From contig NZ_CP058554.1 of NCBI RefSeq assembly GCF_014109725.1, forward strand, positions 2,480,001 to 2,544,000: a stretch of 64,000 bases of DNA, in the 5' to 3' direction. This document shows, piece after piece, positions 50,481-59,761 of the stretch. Made by a program: the position numbers and the translations under genes. How positions within the stretch are numbered: position 1 is the first letter of the stretch; every line of letters starts with the position of its first letter. The notes under the pieces are model-generated. The model was not told the DNA's origin, made no database searches, and saw nothing but the letters and a program-made list of their open reading frames with translations. The DNA comes from Comamonas piscis (GTDB taxonomy: Bacteria > Pseudomonadota > Gammaproteobacteria > Burkholderiales > Burkholderiaceae_C).

Positions 50481-51617
50481 ATGACAACGCAAACCCCTTT
50501 CCTTCGCCAGCCACCAGCCGAACAAGCCCTCGAAGCAGCGGACCGCCGTAGCTTTATCAAAACAGCGGGAGCCAGTGCTGCAGCGCTGGGCTTGCTCTCG
50601 GTCGCCGGCACATCGGCCTACGCCTCGGCAGCAGCGCCCACGCTCCCTGCACTCCCGGTAGGCGCGGACAACTTCTACCGCAGCGACAAGGTAAGCCTGC
50701 AAAAAGTGGCCTTCCAGAACCAGTACGGCATGCAGATCGTCGGCAATCTGTACCTGCCTAAGTCCAGCAACGCGGCCCAACTGCCCGCGCTGGTGGTGGG
50801 CCATCCGATGGGCGCGGTCAAGGAACAAAGCGCCAATCTGTATGCGACCAAGATGGCCGAGCAAGGCTTTGCGGCGCTGTCCATCGATCTGCCGTTTTGG
50901 GGGGAGAGCGAGGGCAAGGCCCGCAACGCAGTGGCGCCCGACCTGTATGCCGAAGCGTTCAGCGCGGCGGTGGATTTTCTGGCAGCGCAAGACCGGGTGG
51001 CAGCAGGGCGCATCGGCGGCATCGGCATTTGCGGCAGCGGCGGCTTCATCATCAGCGCCGCCAAGATTGACCCACGCTTGCGCGCCATTGCCACCGTGAG
51101 CATGTATGACATGGGTGCGGTCACCCGCAATGGCTACGGCAAATCGCAGACGCTGGTGCAGCGCAAAGCCAAGCTGGCCCAGGCCGCTGAGTTGCGCAAT
51201 CAGGAGTACCGCAGCGGCCAGCCGATTTTTCAGAACTACCTGCCAGTCGTCTTGCCCAAGGATGCCGACCCGGTGACCGCCATGTACCACAGCTTTTACC
51301 GCACGCCCCGAGGCATTGCGATTCCAGCGGGCTACACCTTGGAGCAGACGCAGAACCGCACCCTGGCCAGCGCGGTGAAGTTCATGAACTTCTACCCCTT
51401 CAACGACATCGAGACGATCTCGCCGCGCCCGCTGCTGTTTATTGCTGGTGACCAGGCGCACTCCAGGGAATTCAGCGAAGACGCCTACCAGCGCGCCGCG
51501 GAGCCCAAGGAGCTGCATTGGGTGCGCGGCGCCAACCATGTGGACCTCTACGACCGGGCGAACCTGATCCCCTGGGCCAAGCTCAGCGCATTTTTCAACC
51601 AGCACCTGGCCGCCTAA
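50481..51617 (+). CDS. Tat-exported alpha/beta hydrolase
   Basis: The product has 378 residues. A twin-arginine signal (ADRRSFIKTAGASAAALGLL, cleavage after SAYASA) leads to a dienelactone-hydrolase-like alpha/beta fold: LPALVVGHPMGAVKEQS (oxyanion region), GFAALSIDLPFWGESEG, the nucleophile-elbow region GIGICGSGGFIISAA, and a late His in WVRGANHVDLYD. The nucleophile is not certain: the elbow reads G-I-C-G-S-G-G, so Cys or Ser could serve. The start MTTQTPF at 50481 is preferred over 50448. It is divergent from LysR and followed by an MFS gene 63 bases downstream. Confidence 0.88.
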   Translation: MTTQTPFLRQPPAEQALEAADRRSFIKTAGASAAALGLLSVAGTSAYASAAAPTLPALPVGADNFYRSDKVSLQKVAFQNQYGMQIVGNLYLPKSSNAAQLPALVVGHPMGAVKEQSANLYATKMAEQGFAALSIDLPFWGESEGKARNAVAPDLYAEAFSAAVDFLAAQDRVAAGRIGGIGICGSGGFIISAAKIDPRLRAIATVSMYDMGAVTRNGYGKSQTLVQRKAKLAQAAELRNQEYRSGQPIFQNYLPVVLPKDADPVTAMYHSFYRTPRGIAIPAGYTLEQTQNRTLASAVKFMNFYPFNDIETISPRPLLFIAGDQAHSREFSEDAYQRAAEPKELHWVRGANHVDLYDRANLIPWAKLSAFFNQHLAA

Positions 51618-51680
51618 CGATGGATGGCGCAGCCTGCTTGGCGTGTAAAGCGCAGGCAGGCGCATTGGCCAGTATTTCCG

Positions 51681-52982
51681 ATGTCTTTTGATTCCATGAA
51701 TTCCCCTGTTTCTTCTTCCGCCGCAGACGGCGACCCCCGCACGCCGGTGCTGCATGACAAGCCTGCCTACTGGAGCGGCGTGTTGGCGATGACGCTCTGC
51801 GTCTTTGTGCTGATTGCCTCCGAGTTCATGCCCGTCAGTCTGTTGACGCCGATGGCGGCAGATATGCGGGTCAGCGAAGGCTGGATCGGCTACGGCATTG
51901 CCATCTCTGGCGCCTTTGCGGTGCTGACCAGCCTGTCGATACCGGCGCTGGCCGGTGCCATCAACCGCAAGACCTTGCTGCTGGGCTTGACCGCGCTGAT
52001 GGGCGTGTCCGGCTTGGTCGTGGGCATGGCGCACAGCTATGCCGTCTACATGGTCGGGCGCGCGCTGATCGGGGTGGTGGTCGGCGGTTTTTGGGCCATG
52101 TCTGCGGCAGTGGCCATGCGGCTGGTGCCTGCCAACAAAGTGGCCAAGGCCTTGGCGATTTTCAACAGCGGCAATGCGCTGGCCACCGTCGTCGCGGCGC
52201 CGCTGGGCAGCTATCTGGGCGGCATCATCGGTTGGAGGGGTGCATTCCTCTGCCTGGTGCCGCTGGCCTTGGTGGCGCTGGTCTGGCAATGGGTGGCGCT
52301 GCCATCGATGCGGGTGGAGCTGCGTCAGGCCGGGCCGCGATCGGCCGGGCCGCACTCGGCGCAGCGTTTCAGCCTGTTCCGCATTCTTCAGCGGCCCGTG
52401 GTCAGGCTGGGAATGCTGGCGGCAGGTGCCTTCTTCATGGGTCAGTTCATGCTGTTTACCTATGTGCGCCCGTTTCTGGAAACAGCGGCACAGGCGGATG
52501 CCGTCCACCTATCGCTGGTTCTGCTGCTGATGGGCGGTGCTGGTTTTATCGGCACCAGCCTGGTGGGCATGGTCCTGAAAAAAGGCCTGTACCGCACGCT
52601 GTGCAGCATGGCGCTGCTGATGGCGGGCATTGCGCTGGCTTTGGCCATCTGGGGCAAGGGCTTGAACACGGCCAGTGTGTTGCTGGCGCTATGGGGCTTG
52701 CTCGCAACTGCTGCGCCGGTAGGCTGGTGGCTGTGGCTGGCCCAAACGCTGCCCGACGATGCAGAGGCCGGCGGTGGGCTGATGGTCGCCGTGATCCAGC
52801 TGTCCATCGCGCTGGGCTCCACCAGCGGTGGCCTGCTGTTTGACAGCCAGGGCTACCAGGGGACCTTTGTCGCCAGCGCGGGCGTGCTGCTGCTGGCCGC
52901 CGGCCTGATTGCCGCCACAGCGATGGCCAAGCGTGCAGTACAGGTGCAAGCGGGCGGGTCCAGGCGGGCAGCAACCGCGTAG
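51681..52982 (+). CDS. MFS transporter, DHA1-type (SotB/YdeA-like)
   Basis: The product has 433 residues and 12 hydrophobic segments. Helix 1 reads VLAMTLCVFVLIASEFMPVSLLTPMAADM, the style of the sugar-efflux/arabinose-efflux group. Helix 4 has MVGRALIGVVVGGFWAMSAAVAMRL. It follows the hydrolase gene on the same strand and probably shares LysR control. Export of a metabolite or drug is likely; the substrate is unknown. The start at 51681 avoids a basic non-family extension. Confidence 0.88.
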   Translation: MSFDSMNSPVSSSAADGDPRTPVLHDKPAYWSGVLAMTLCVFVLIASEFMPVSLLTPMAADMRVSEGWIGYGIAISGAFAVLTSLSIPALAGAINRKTLLLGLTALMGVSGLVVGMAHSYAVYMVGRALIGVVVGGFWAMSAAVAMRLVPANKVAKALAIFNSGNALATVVAAPLGSYLGGIIGWRGAFLCLVPLALVALVWQWVALPSMRVELRQAGPRSAGPHSAQRFSLFRILQRPVVRLGMLAAGAFFMGQFMLFTYVRPFLETAAQADAVHLSLVLLLMGGAGFIGTSLVGMVLKKGLYRTLCSMALLMAGIALALAIWGKGLNTASVLLALWGLLATAAPVGWWLWLAQTLPDDAEAGGGLMVAVIQLSIALGSTSGGLLFDSQGYQGTFVASAGVLLLAAGLIAATAMAKRAVQVQAGGSRRAATA

Positions 52983-53056
52983 TGCTCAGCGCGCTGTTTT
53001 ACCGGGGCTCGTCAGATAGCTGCGCCTGCGAAAGGCGCAGCGGGCGATCCAGGCGT

Positions 53057-53662
53057 TCAACAGTCCTGGTCATCGTGGGGCTGCACCCGCAGCCCGCGCA
53101 GCAATAAATCCAGTCCCACCGCTGCCTGCTCCATGCGTGCAGCGGCATCCTCCCCCTCGGCAATCCAGAAGGCCGCCTCGGCCAAGCTCCCGTAGATCAG
53201 CGCTGCCAGCGCCCGCGCATCAGCCGGTGCGACGATGCCTTGCGCAATCAGTGCGCTGATCAAGGTCTGCATCGAATGCAGGCAATGGCGCTGCGAATCG
53301 GGTGAGGCACCGCCCAGCACGGCGCGGGCATCACGCAGTACGATGCGCTGAATCTCCGGCTCCAAGGCCATCTCCAGGTAGGCGCGGCAGCGGCTGCGAA
53401 AGCCTTGCCAGGGATCGTCGGCCTGGTCCGAGATGGCTTGCAGGCGGGCATCCATCTCGTCGTCAATCTGCGCCACGACGGCCGCGAGCAGGCCTTTTTT
53501 GTCACCAAAGTGGTGGTAGAGCGCGCCCCGGGTCAGGCCAGCCTGGGCGGTCAGGTCGTCCATCGAGGTATCGGCATAGCCGTGCTTGGCCAGCTCTTGG
53601 CGGGCAGTGGCCAGCAGGCTGGCGCGGGTGGCTTCCATCTCGGCGCGGGTGCGGCGAACCAT
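53057..53662 (-). CDS. TetR/AcrR-family repressor of the divergent MFS genes
   Basis: The product has 201 residues. The helix-turn-helix is ASLLATARQELAKHGYADTS, then MDDLTAQAGLTRGALYHHFGDKKGLL. The C-terminal domain has the AcrR-like helix WQGFRSRCRAYLEMALEP. AAGGAGA seven bases before the ATG at 53662 fixes the start. Two CATAC-N5-GTATG palindromes in the divergent promoter are its likely operators. Confidence 0.93.
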   Translation of the reverse strand: MVRRTRAEMEATRASLLATARQELAKHGYADTSMDDLTAQAGLTRGALYHHFGDKKGLLAAVVAQIDDEMDARLQAISDQADDPWQGFRSRCRAYLEMALEPEIQRIVLRDARAVLGGASPDSQRHCLHSMQTLISALIAQGIVAPADARALAALIYGSLAEAAFWIAEGEDAAARMEQAAVGLDLLLRGLRVQPHDDQDC

Positions 53663-53676
53663 GCGCAATCTCCTTA

Positions 53677-53746
53677 CATACAGTGCGTATGATTATTTAC
53701 AAGCATGGCGTATGTCTATAGGATTTCTATTCATACGCCTTGTATG
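53677..53746. promoter_or_regulatory. Two CATAC-N5-GTATG operators between tetR and MFS gene
   Basis: CATACAGTGCGTATG (53677-53691) and CATACGCCTTGTATG (53732-53746) are 15-bp palindromes 55 bp apart. The first overlaps the tetR leader and the second precedes the MFS gene, so one dimer could control each promoter. Confidence 0.78.
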
Positions 53747-53796
53747 TATTGTCGCCATCCCGGCCCGCGTTGGCAAGCCGGGCGCAGAAAGAAGCC

Positions 53797-55026
53797 ATGC
53801 TCCAGACCTACCGCACACTTTTTGCCGCGCCCGGCAGCACGGGCTTTTGCCTGGCCGGGCTGCTGGCCCGGATTCCGCTGCCGATGATGGGCATCGGCAT
53901 CATCACCATGCTGGCGCAGTTGCGCGGCAGCTATGCGCTGGCCGGGGCCGTGTCTGCCGCCTTTGTGCTGAGCTATGCGCTGCTCTCGCCCCAGACATCG
54001 CGCCTGGTGGACCGCCATGGCCAGCGCCGGGTGCTGCCGCTGGCCACCGGCATCAGCGTGGTCGGCTTGCTGCTGTTGCTCGCCGCTACCCAGTGGCCGT
54101 TGCCGGACTGGATCTTGTTCGCAGGCGCGGTGCTGGCTGGTGGCATGCCCAGCATGCCGGCCATGCTGCGTGCGCGCTGGGCGGCGCTGTACCGGGGATC
54201 GCCGCAGTTGCAGACCGCCTATTCGCTGGAGGCGGTGCTTGATGAGCTGAGCTTTATCGCCGGGCCACCGCTGTCGGTGGGGCTGTGTGTGGCAGCGTTT
54301 CCGCAGGCGGGGCCGCTGGCTGCCGGGCTGCTGCTAGTGTTGGGCGTCACCGCGCTGGTGGCACAGCGCGAGACCGAGCCAGCGGTGCAGCCGCAGAGCA
54401 TGCAGGCCGCAGCGGTGTCGGTGATTCGCCTGCCCCATGTGGGCTTGCTGGCGCTGTTGATGGCCGCGATGGGGGCCATCGTCGGCACGGTCGATATCGC
54501 CAGCGTGGCCTTTGCACGTGACCTCGGCCAGCCGGCCTGGGCCAGCGGCGTGCTGGCGGCCTATGCGCTGGGCTCATGTGTGGCTGGCCTGCTGTTTGGC
54601 GCCCTCCAGCTGCAGAGGCCTTTGCCGCAGCAGCTGGCGCTGGGTGCGTTGGCCACGGCGCTGACCACCTTGCCGCTGCTGCTGGTGGACAGCATACCGG
54701 CGCTGGCCGGTGCGGTGCTGCTGGCTGGCCTGTGCTTTGCGCCCACCATGGTCATCGCGATGTCGCTGGTCGAGCGCCTGGTGCCTGCGTCGCGTTTGAC
54801 CGAGGGCATGACCTGGCTGTTGGCGGGCCTGAATGGGGGCGTGGCACTGGGGGCTGCGGCATCGGGCCAACTGGTGGATGCCTTTGGCGCCCGGTCGGCA
54901 TTTGCCGTGGCCTTGGTGGCGGGGGCATTCGTGCTGCTGCTGGCGCTGTGGGCTGCGCGGCGCCTGCGGCCGGCCCTGCCTGGCGTGGTTGATGGTGTTT
55001 CTGCCACTGCATCCCATTCTGTTTGA
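53797..55026 (+). CDS. MFS transporter
   Basis: The product has 409 residues and 12 predicted helices. Loop 2-3 reads SRLVDRHGQRRVLPL (the MFS A-like motif). Other features are SMPAMLRARWAALYRGSP and SLEAVLDELSFIAGPPL, seen in a broad group of uncharacterised MFS permeases. The start at 53797 (MLQTYRTLF) follows GAAAGAAG. It is divergent from the TetR gene and 37 bases before another MFS gene. Substrate unknown. Confidence 0.87.
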   Translation: MLQTYRTLFAAPGSTGFCLAGLLARIPLPMMGIGIITMLAQLRGSYALAGAVSAAFVLSYALLSPQTSRLVDRHGQRRVLPLATGISVVGLLLLLAATQWPLPDWILFAGAVLAGGMPSMPAMLRARWAALYRGSPQLQTAYSLEAVLDELSFIAGPPLSVGLCVAAFPQAGPLAAGLLLVLGVTALVAQRETEPAVQPQSMQAAAVSVIRLPHVGLLALLMAAMGAIVGTVDIASVAFARDLGQPAWASGVLAAYALGSCVAGLLFGALQLQRPLPQQLALGALATALTTLPLLLVDSIPALAGAVLLAGLCFAPTMVIAMSLVERLVPASRLTEGMTWLLAGLNGGVALGAAASGQLVDAFGARSAFAVALVAGAFVLLLALWAARRLRPALPGVVDGVSATASHSV

Positions 55027-55063
55027 TCCGGCGCTGCCTTTTGCCAAGACCAGGAACCACAAC

Positions 55064-56293
55064 ATGTCTCCCTCCACATCCACCCATCCACAAGACCCCG
55101 CCCGAAACCCTTGGCCCGCCGTGATGGCTGCTGGCCTGGCCACCTTTTCTGTAGTGACGACCGAGATGCTGCCGGTCGGCCTGCTGACGGCGATTGCGCC
55201 GTCGCTGGGCATTTCTACCGGACAGGCCGGGCTGATGCTGTCGCTACCCGCCTTGCTGGCGGTGGTGTTTGCGCCGCTGGTGGTGCTGATGGCTGGGAAT
55301 ATGGACCGGCGCCGCATTCTGGCGGGGCTGCTGGCGCTGTTGGTTCTGGCCAATGCCGCATCGGCGCTGGCACCGAGCTGGGGCTGGATGCTGGCCGCCC
55401 GCGTGCTGCTAGGCCTGTGCATTGGCGGCATCTGGGCCGTGGCGGGGGGATTGGCGGCGCGGCTGGTGCCAGCAGCGGCGATGGGCCTGGCCACCTCCAT
55501 CATCTTTGGTGGGGTGGCAGCGGCATCGGTGCTGGGTGTGCCAATGGGTGCGCTGATCGGGGAGGGTGCAGGCTGGCGCTGGGCCTTTGGCGTGATGGCG
55601 GTGTTCAGTGCGCTGGTGCTGGGCCTGCATCTGTGGGTGATGCCGACCTTGCCGGTCCGCAGCGCGGTGGGGCTGCGGCAGTTTCTGACACTGCGCAGCA
55701 ACCGCGCACTGCAAGCGGGGCTGTGGTTGAGCTTGCTGCTGGTCGCAGGGCACTTTATGGCGTTTACCTTTGTGCGACCGCTGCTGCTGGCGGTGTCGGG
55801 TTTTGATGCGCAGTGGATCGCGGCCTTGCTGCTGGCCTATGGGCTGGCCGGCATTGCGGGCAATTTCATCGCGGGCCTGGCGGCGGCGCGCAGAACTACG
55901 CTGACGGTGGCCGCCATTGCATTGGGGCTGCTGCTGGTGCCGTTGCTGTGGCTGGCGTTTGGTGGCTCCCCCACCGGCGGATTCGTGCTGCTGTTGTTCT
56001 GGGGCCTGGCCTATGGCGGGGTGTCGGTCGCATTGATGACCTGGATGATGAAGGCCGCGCCCCAGGCGATGGAGATCGCCGCTGCACTGTATGTGGGGGT
56101 GTTCAACACCGGCATTGCGCTAGGGGCTTGGGCGGGTGGCCAGGTGGTGGACGGTTGGGGCCTGCAGGCCAATTTGTGGCTGGCGGCTGCCTGGGCGGCC
56201 ATGGCGCTGCTGCTGAGCCTGGGCCTGGCAGTGACGCGCCACCATAGTGGGTCAGCCGCCAAGTCCGCCAGTCCAGACCAGATAGCGCCGTAA
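55064..56293 (+). CDS. MFS transporter, DHA1-type (arabinose efflux-like)
   Basis: The product has 409 residues and 12 helices. Helix 1 reads FSVVTTEMLPVGLLTAIAPSLGIS and helix 4 VLLGLCIGGIWAVAGGLAARLV, the same group as the transporter at 51681, with related but distinct sequence. AGGA precedes the ATG. It is the second gene of the TetR-controlled pair. Confidence 0.88.
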   Translation: MSPSTSTHPQDPARNPWPAVMAAGLATFSVVTTEMLPVGLLTAIAPSLGISTGQAGLMLSLPALLAVVFAPLVVLMAGNMDRRRILAGLLALLVLANAASALAPSWGWMLAARVLLGLCIGGIWAVAGGLAARLVPAAAMGLATSIIFGGVAAASVLGVPMGALIGEGAGWRWAFGVMAVFSALVLGLHLWVMPTLPVRSAVGLRQFLTLRSNRALQAGLWLSLLLVAGHFMAFTFVRPLLLAVSGFDAQWIAALLLAYGLAGIAGNFIAGLAAARRTTLTVAAIALGLLLVPLLWLAFGGSPTGGFVLLLFWGLAYGGVSVALMTWMMKAAPQAMEIAAALYVGVFNTGIALGAWAGGQVVDGWGLQANLWLAAAWAAMALLLSLGLAVTRHHSGSAAKSASPDQIAP

Positions 56294-56540
56294 GATCTGC
56301 TTTCACTTATTTCATTAAATTTATTAATAATGATTCGGTGATAGAAATAAACGATAAATACTGGCTAAAGTCATGTCTTCATGCAGCGCTTTAGCGATCG
56401 TTTCGGGATGATCTATCACTTCAGATTCTTATCGAACTGTCATCGAAACAAGCTGTGCTGCTATCCAATAAATAGCTTGAATCGGCTCTCCCAGCCTGGC
56501 GGCAGCAGACGATTCAGCCACTCAAAAATCCCTGTTGACG

Positions 56541-57239
56541 ATGACGCGTTTGTTGATTGTGGAGGACAACCCCGAGTTGGTGGGCTGCCTGTATGCGTTT
56601 CTGGAGCCCCTGGGCTATGTGCTGGACGATGCGCGGGATGGGTTGACGGGGCTGCGAATGGCGACCGAAAACAGCTACGACGCCATCTTGCTGGATCTGC
56701 GCTTGCCACAACTCGATGGCATGGCAGTGTGCCGCAAGCTGCGCCAGGAGTTTCAAAACCCCGTTCCTGTGCTGATGCTCACGGCGCGCGCTGCCGTCGA
56801 CGACCGGGTACGCGGCCTGGCGCAGGGTGCCGATGACTACCTGGTCAAACCTTTTTCCTTGCAGGAGCTGCACGCACGCATCCACGCCATGGTGCGCCGC
56901 GCCCAATGCCAGTTGGTGCAAGGCACCCTGGTCTGGGAGGATTTGACCGTTGACACCCGGTTGCCGCAAGCCTGGCGCCAGGGCCAGCGCATCAGCCTGA
57001 CACCGACGACCCACAAAATGCTGCTGTGCCTGATGCGCACGGCCCCTGCGGTCGTCCGAAAGCAGGAGATGACCTACCTGCTCTGGGGCGACTCGCCGCC
57101 GCCCAGCGATGCCTTGCGCACCCATATCCATGACCTGCGCCAGCAGATCGACAAGAACTTCCGATCCAGGCTGATCAAGACCATGCACGGCATCGGTTGG
57201 AGCCTGGGCGATGGCCAGAAAGCGCGATCGTCTTCCTAG
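56541..57239 (+). CDS. OmpR/PmrA-type response regulator
   Basis: The product has 232 residues. The receiver (MTRLLIVEDNPELVGCLYAF) has its phospho-acceptor Asp in AILLDLRLPQLDGM, Thr in LMLTARA and Lys in DYLVKPFS. The C-terminal winged helix shows LTPTTHKMLLCLMRTAPAVVRKQEM and SDALRTHIHDLRQQI. The ATG at 56541 is preferred to a TTG two codons earlier. It is followed after 8 bases by a kinase and then, convergent, by a lipid A phosphoethanolamine transferase. Confidence 0.92.
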   Translation: MTRLLIVEDNPELVGCLYAFLEPLGYVLDDARDGLTGLRMATENSYDAILLDLRLPQLDGMAVCRKLRQEFQNPVPVLMLTARAAVDDRVRGLAQGADDYLVKPFSLQELHARIHAMVRRAQCQLVQGTLVWEDLTVDTRLPQAWRQGQRISLTPTTHKMLLCLMRTAPAVVRKQEMTYLLWGDSPPPSDALRTHIHDLRQQIDKNFRSRLIKTMHGIGWSLGDGQKARSSS

Positions 57240-57247
57240 GGAATCGG

Positions 57248-57919
57248 ATGTCCAAGCGATCCACCATTCCCCGCAGCGATCTGGCCGATGCCTTGCAGCG
57301 CGAGCAATGGTTTGTCGGCGATGCCTGCCATGAATTGCGCACCTCATTGGCCATCCTCGCCTGCACTGCAGAAACCATTTGCTACCAGCTGCCAGCCGAC
57401 AGCAGGTTGTTAGCGAGCGCCGAGCGCATGCTGCGCAGCACGCAGGAGATGGAGCAGCAGCTGGCGAGCCTGCTGCTGCTGGCGCGGGAGCCGCACAAGC
57501 TGGCGCGCACTGCCGTGCCGCTTCGCCCCTTGGTGCAGGACTGTATGGACCGCTGCCAGCCCTGGTTGGCTGATAAACCGGTGGTGCTGGTGCTGGAGGT
57601 AGGTGCCGAGGTACAGGTTTGTGCCAATGCGGAGCTGCTGCGCAGCCTGGTCGGCAACCTGCTGCGCAACGCCTGCCAACACACCCGCGAGGGTGAGGTG
57701 CACATCACGCTGTCGGCGCGCAGCCTGGTCATTGCCGATACCGGGCCGGGTCTGCCTGCTGGTATCGACCCGTTGCATTTTGAGCGCTTTGTGCCCAGCG
57801 CCAGTTTCGGTGGGCAGGGCTTGGGCCTGTCGATTGTGCAGCGCATGGTGGCGCACCTGGGCTGGCGCATGGTGGTGGACAGCTCAGCCCAGGGCTGTCG
57901 CTTTGGCTTGCAGTGGTAG
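57248..57919 (+). CDS. Sensor-less histidine kinase
   Basis: The product has 223 residues. HisKA (WFVGDACHELRTSLAILACT, phospho-His) starts only ~22 residues in, followed by HATPase_c (LLRSLVGNLLRNACQHTREG; DTGPGLPAGI; GGQGLGLSIVQRMV). PmrB-type kinases normally carry two membrane helices and a HAMP domain before this; none is present and the upstream DNA is the regulator gene. Either this is a true soluble kinase reading a cytoplasmic partner or the input half was lost. The catalytic residues look intact. Confidence 0.88.
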   Translation: MSKRSTIPRSDLADALQREQWFVGDACHELRTSLAILACTAETICYQLPADSRLLASAERMLRSTQEMEQQLASLLLLAREPHKLARTAVPLRPLVQDCMDRCQPWLADKPVVLVLEVGAEVQVCANAELLRSLVGNLLRNACQHTREGEVHITLSARSLVIADTGPGLPAGIDPLHFERFVPSASFGGQGLGLSIVQRMVAHLGWRMVVDSSAQGCRFGLQW

Positions 57920-57923
57920 CAAC

Positions 57924-59597
57924 TTAGCCATGGAGCGCTGCCGCATTGCCCCCCAGACGGCAGGGTGAAAACAGGTCCAGCTCGGCCGTATAGACGCTGG
58001 TCTCGACATTGAAAAGTCCGAGCATGGAGTGGTAGAAGTGGTCGTGGCTGTAGGCCTGGCTGTCCGCATGCTGGCGCAGGCAGCCAAGATCAAGACGGGC
58101 ATTTTGGGCAAAGCCGGGCGAGAACCACATCAACATCGGCACCTGGATCTGCTCCTTGGGGGCGATCAGATAAGGCGTGCCATGCAGGTACAGCCCTTTC
58201 TCTCCGAGGGATTCGCCATGGTCGGAGACATAGACCATGGCCACATCGCGCTCTGCCGCATGGCGCTGGAGCAGGGCGATGGTCTTGCGCAGTTTGCGAT
58301 CGGTGTAGACGAGGGTGTTGTCATAGGTGTTGGTCAGTGCCTCGTTGCTGCACTTCTGGATCTGGTTGCTGTCGCAAGTCGGGCCAAATACCGCATCTGC
58401 CGCCGGGTAGCGCTCAAAATACGTGGGTCCATGGCTGCCCAGCTGGTGCAGCACCACCAAGCCATCCCCCTGCATGGCCTGGATGCGAGCGTCTAGCGCG
58501 TGCAGCAGTACATCGTCATAGCAGGTGCCATCCTTGTTGACGCAGAGCTCGGCCACCTTGAGCTTTGGCATGTCATCGGTGGGCACGCGTGCACAGACGC
58601 CTTTGCAACCCCCGTTGTTATTGTTGCGCCACAGTACGTCGATCCCGGTGCGCTGCAGCACATCGAGCAGGTTCTCTTCGGTCGCTGCACGCACGTGGTC
58701 GAACTGCGGGCGAGTCATGCGCGAGAACATGCAAGGCAGGGACACGGCCGTGGACGTGCCGCAGGAGGACATGTTTTTGAAGCTGATGATGTCGTCCCTT
58801 TGTGAGAGCTCGGGGTTGGTCGCGCGGGGATAGCCATTGAGCTGAAAATTCTGCGCCCGGGCCGTCTCGCCGATGACGGCAATGACGAGCTTGGGCCGCT
58901 TGCTGCCGACATCCAACGTGCGCCTGGCGTCTTCAGCCACGGCCCGCAGGGGCTGCACGCGCGCTTGGTGCTTGCGTTTCAGGTAGCTCCGGGTGTTGTG
59001 CACAAAGTTGAAGAACAGCACCTGGTTTCTGATCTCCCGGTGGTTGCGCAGCAAGGAAGCGTAGTCCTTGTAGAACAGCATCGCCACGGCCGCCAGCACC
59101 AGTGATGTCACGGTGATATTGCAGAGCCACCAGGTGGCGGTGGTCCAAGGGCTGCGCAGCTTTTTGCTGGGCAGGAACACCATCAGCGCAGCGGGCAAGA
59201 CCCCCAGCACCAGGATGGTCAGCAGCAGCGGAACCGAAAAATAAGAGCTGAACTCGGCCTGGTTGGTCTCGAAGAAATTCTGCACCATGTTCCGGTCGAT
59301 CAGGACCTGGTAGTGGTGCATGAAGTAGCTGCAACTGGCGCTGATGATGACCAGCAAGGCCAGCACCGGCTTGCGCAGATACGGCAGGGCCAACAAGGGG
59401 CTGAGCAGCAGGTTGAAAAAGCAGAACAGAAAGACGGGCAGGCTGAGAAAGAACAGCAGGCTGTGCAGGCTGTTGACTTCGACCTCGGCCCGCAAGGTCT
59501 TCCACAGAACCAGGTTGCCAATAGTGGTAAAGAACAGCGCCACCACCCAGGTGAGCTGTACGGGGTTCAGTCGCAGGGATGTCAGAAGTCTCAGCAC
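57924..59597 (-). CDS. eptA: Lipid A phosphoethanolamine transferase (EptA/MCR family)
   Basis: The product has 557 residues. Five N-terminal membrane helices (about residues 15-175) precede a periplasmic alkaline-phosphatase-like domain. Metal and nucleophile positions are visible: Glu244 in VIAVIGETARAQNF, Thr281/Thr283 in SSCGTSTAVSLPCMFSR, HQLGSHGPTYFERYP, and the late DHGESLGEKGLYLHGTPY. Multiple Cys pairs match the disulfides of the family. It adds phosphoethanolamine from phosphatidylethanolamine to lipid A, lowering polymyxin binding. It ends 4 bases from the stop of the two-component kinase, convergently. Confidence 0.95.
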   Translation of the reverse strand: MLRLLTSLRLNPVQLTWVVALFFTTIGNLVLWKTLRAEVEVNSLHSLLFFLSLPVFLFCFFNLLLSPLLALPYLRKPVLALLVIISASCSYFMHHYQVLIDRNMVQNFFETNQAEFSSYFSVPLLLTILVLGVLPAALMVFLPSKKLRSPWTTATWWLCNITVTSLVLAAVAMLFYKDYASLLRNHREIRNQVLFFNFVHNTRSYLKRKHQARVQPLRAVAEDARRTLDVGSKRPKLVIAVIGETARAQNFQLNGYPRATNPELSQRDDIISFKNMSSCGTSTAVSLPCMFSRMTRPQFDHVRAATEENLLDVLQRTGIDVLWRNNNNGGCKGVCARVPTDDMPKLKVAELCVNKDGTCYDDVLLHALDARIQAMQGDGLVVLHQLGSHGPTYFERYPAADAVFGPTCDSNQIQKCSNEALTNTYDNTLVYTDRKLRKTIALLQRHAAERDVAMVYVSDHGESLGEKGLYLHGTPYLIAPKEQIQVPMLMWFSPGFAQNARLDLGCLRQHADSQAYSHDHFYHSMLGLFNVETSVYTAELDLFSPCRLGGNAAALHG

Positions 59598-59761
59598 GCG
59601 CTAGTTCCGTCGAAACAAAGGTGCGTGCAGTGTCAAAAAACAGGCGTCAGGAATTCGTTAACTACAAGGTTACAAGGTCGGTCTTGCCTGAGGGGCTTGG
59701 CGCGGCAGAAGCGCGCGCAGCGGCGCCCCTGGGCAAGCAGGCAAGGGCGAATGGCTGTTAA

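Noticed and set aside
50466..52508. 680-codon antisense frame over the hydrolase and MFS genes
   Set aside because: Composition is His/Arg/Gln-rich without motifs, and it spans two well-supported genes on the other strand.
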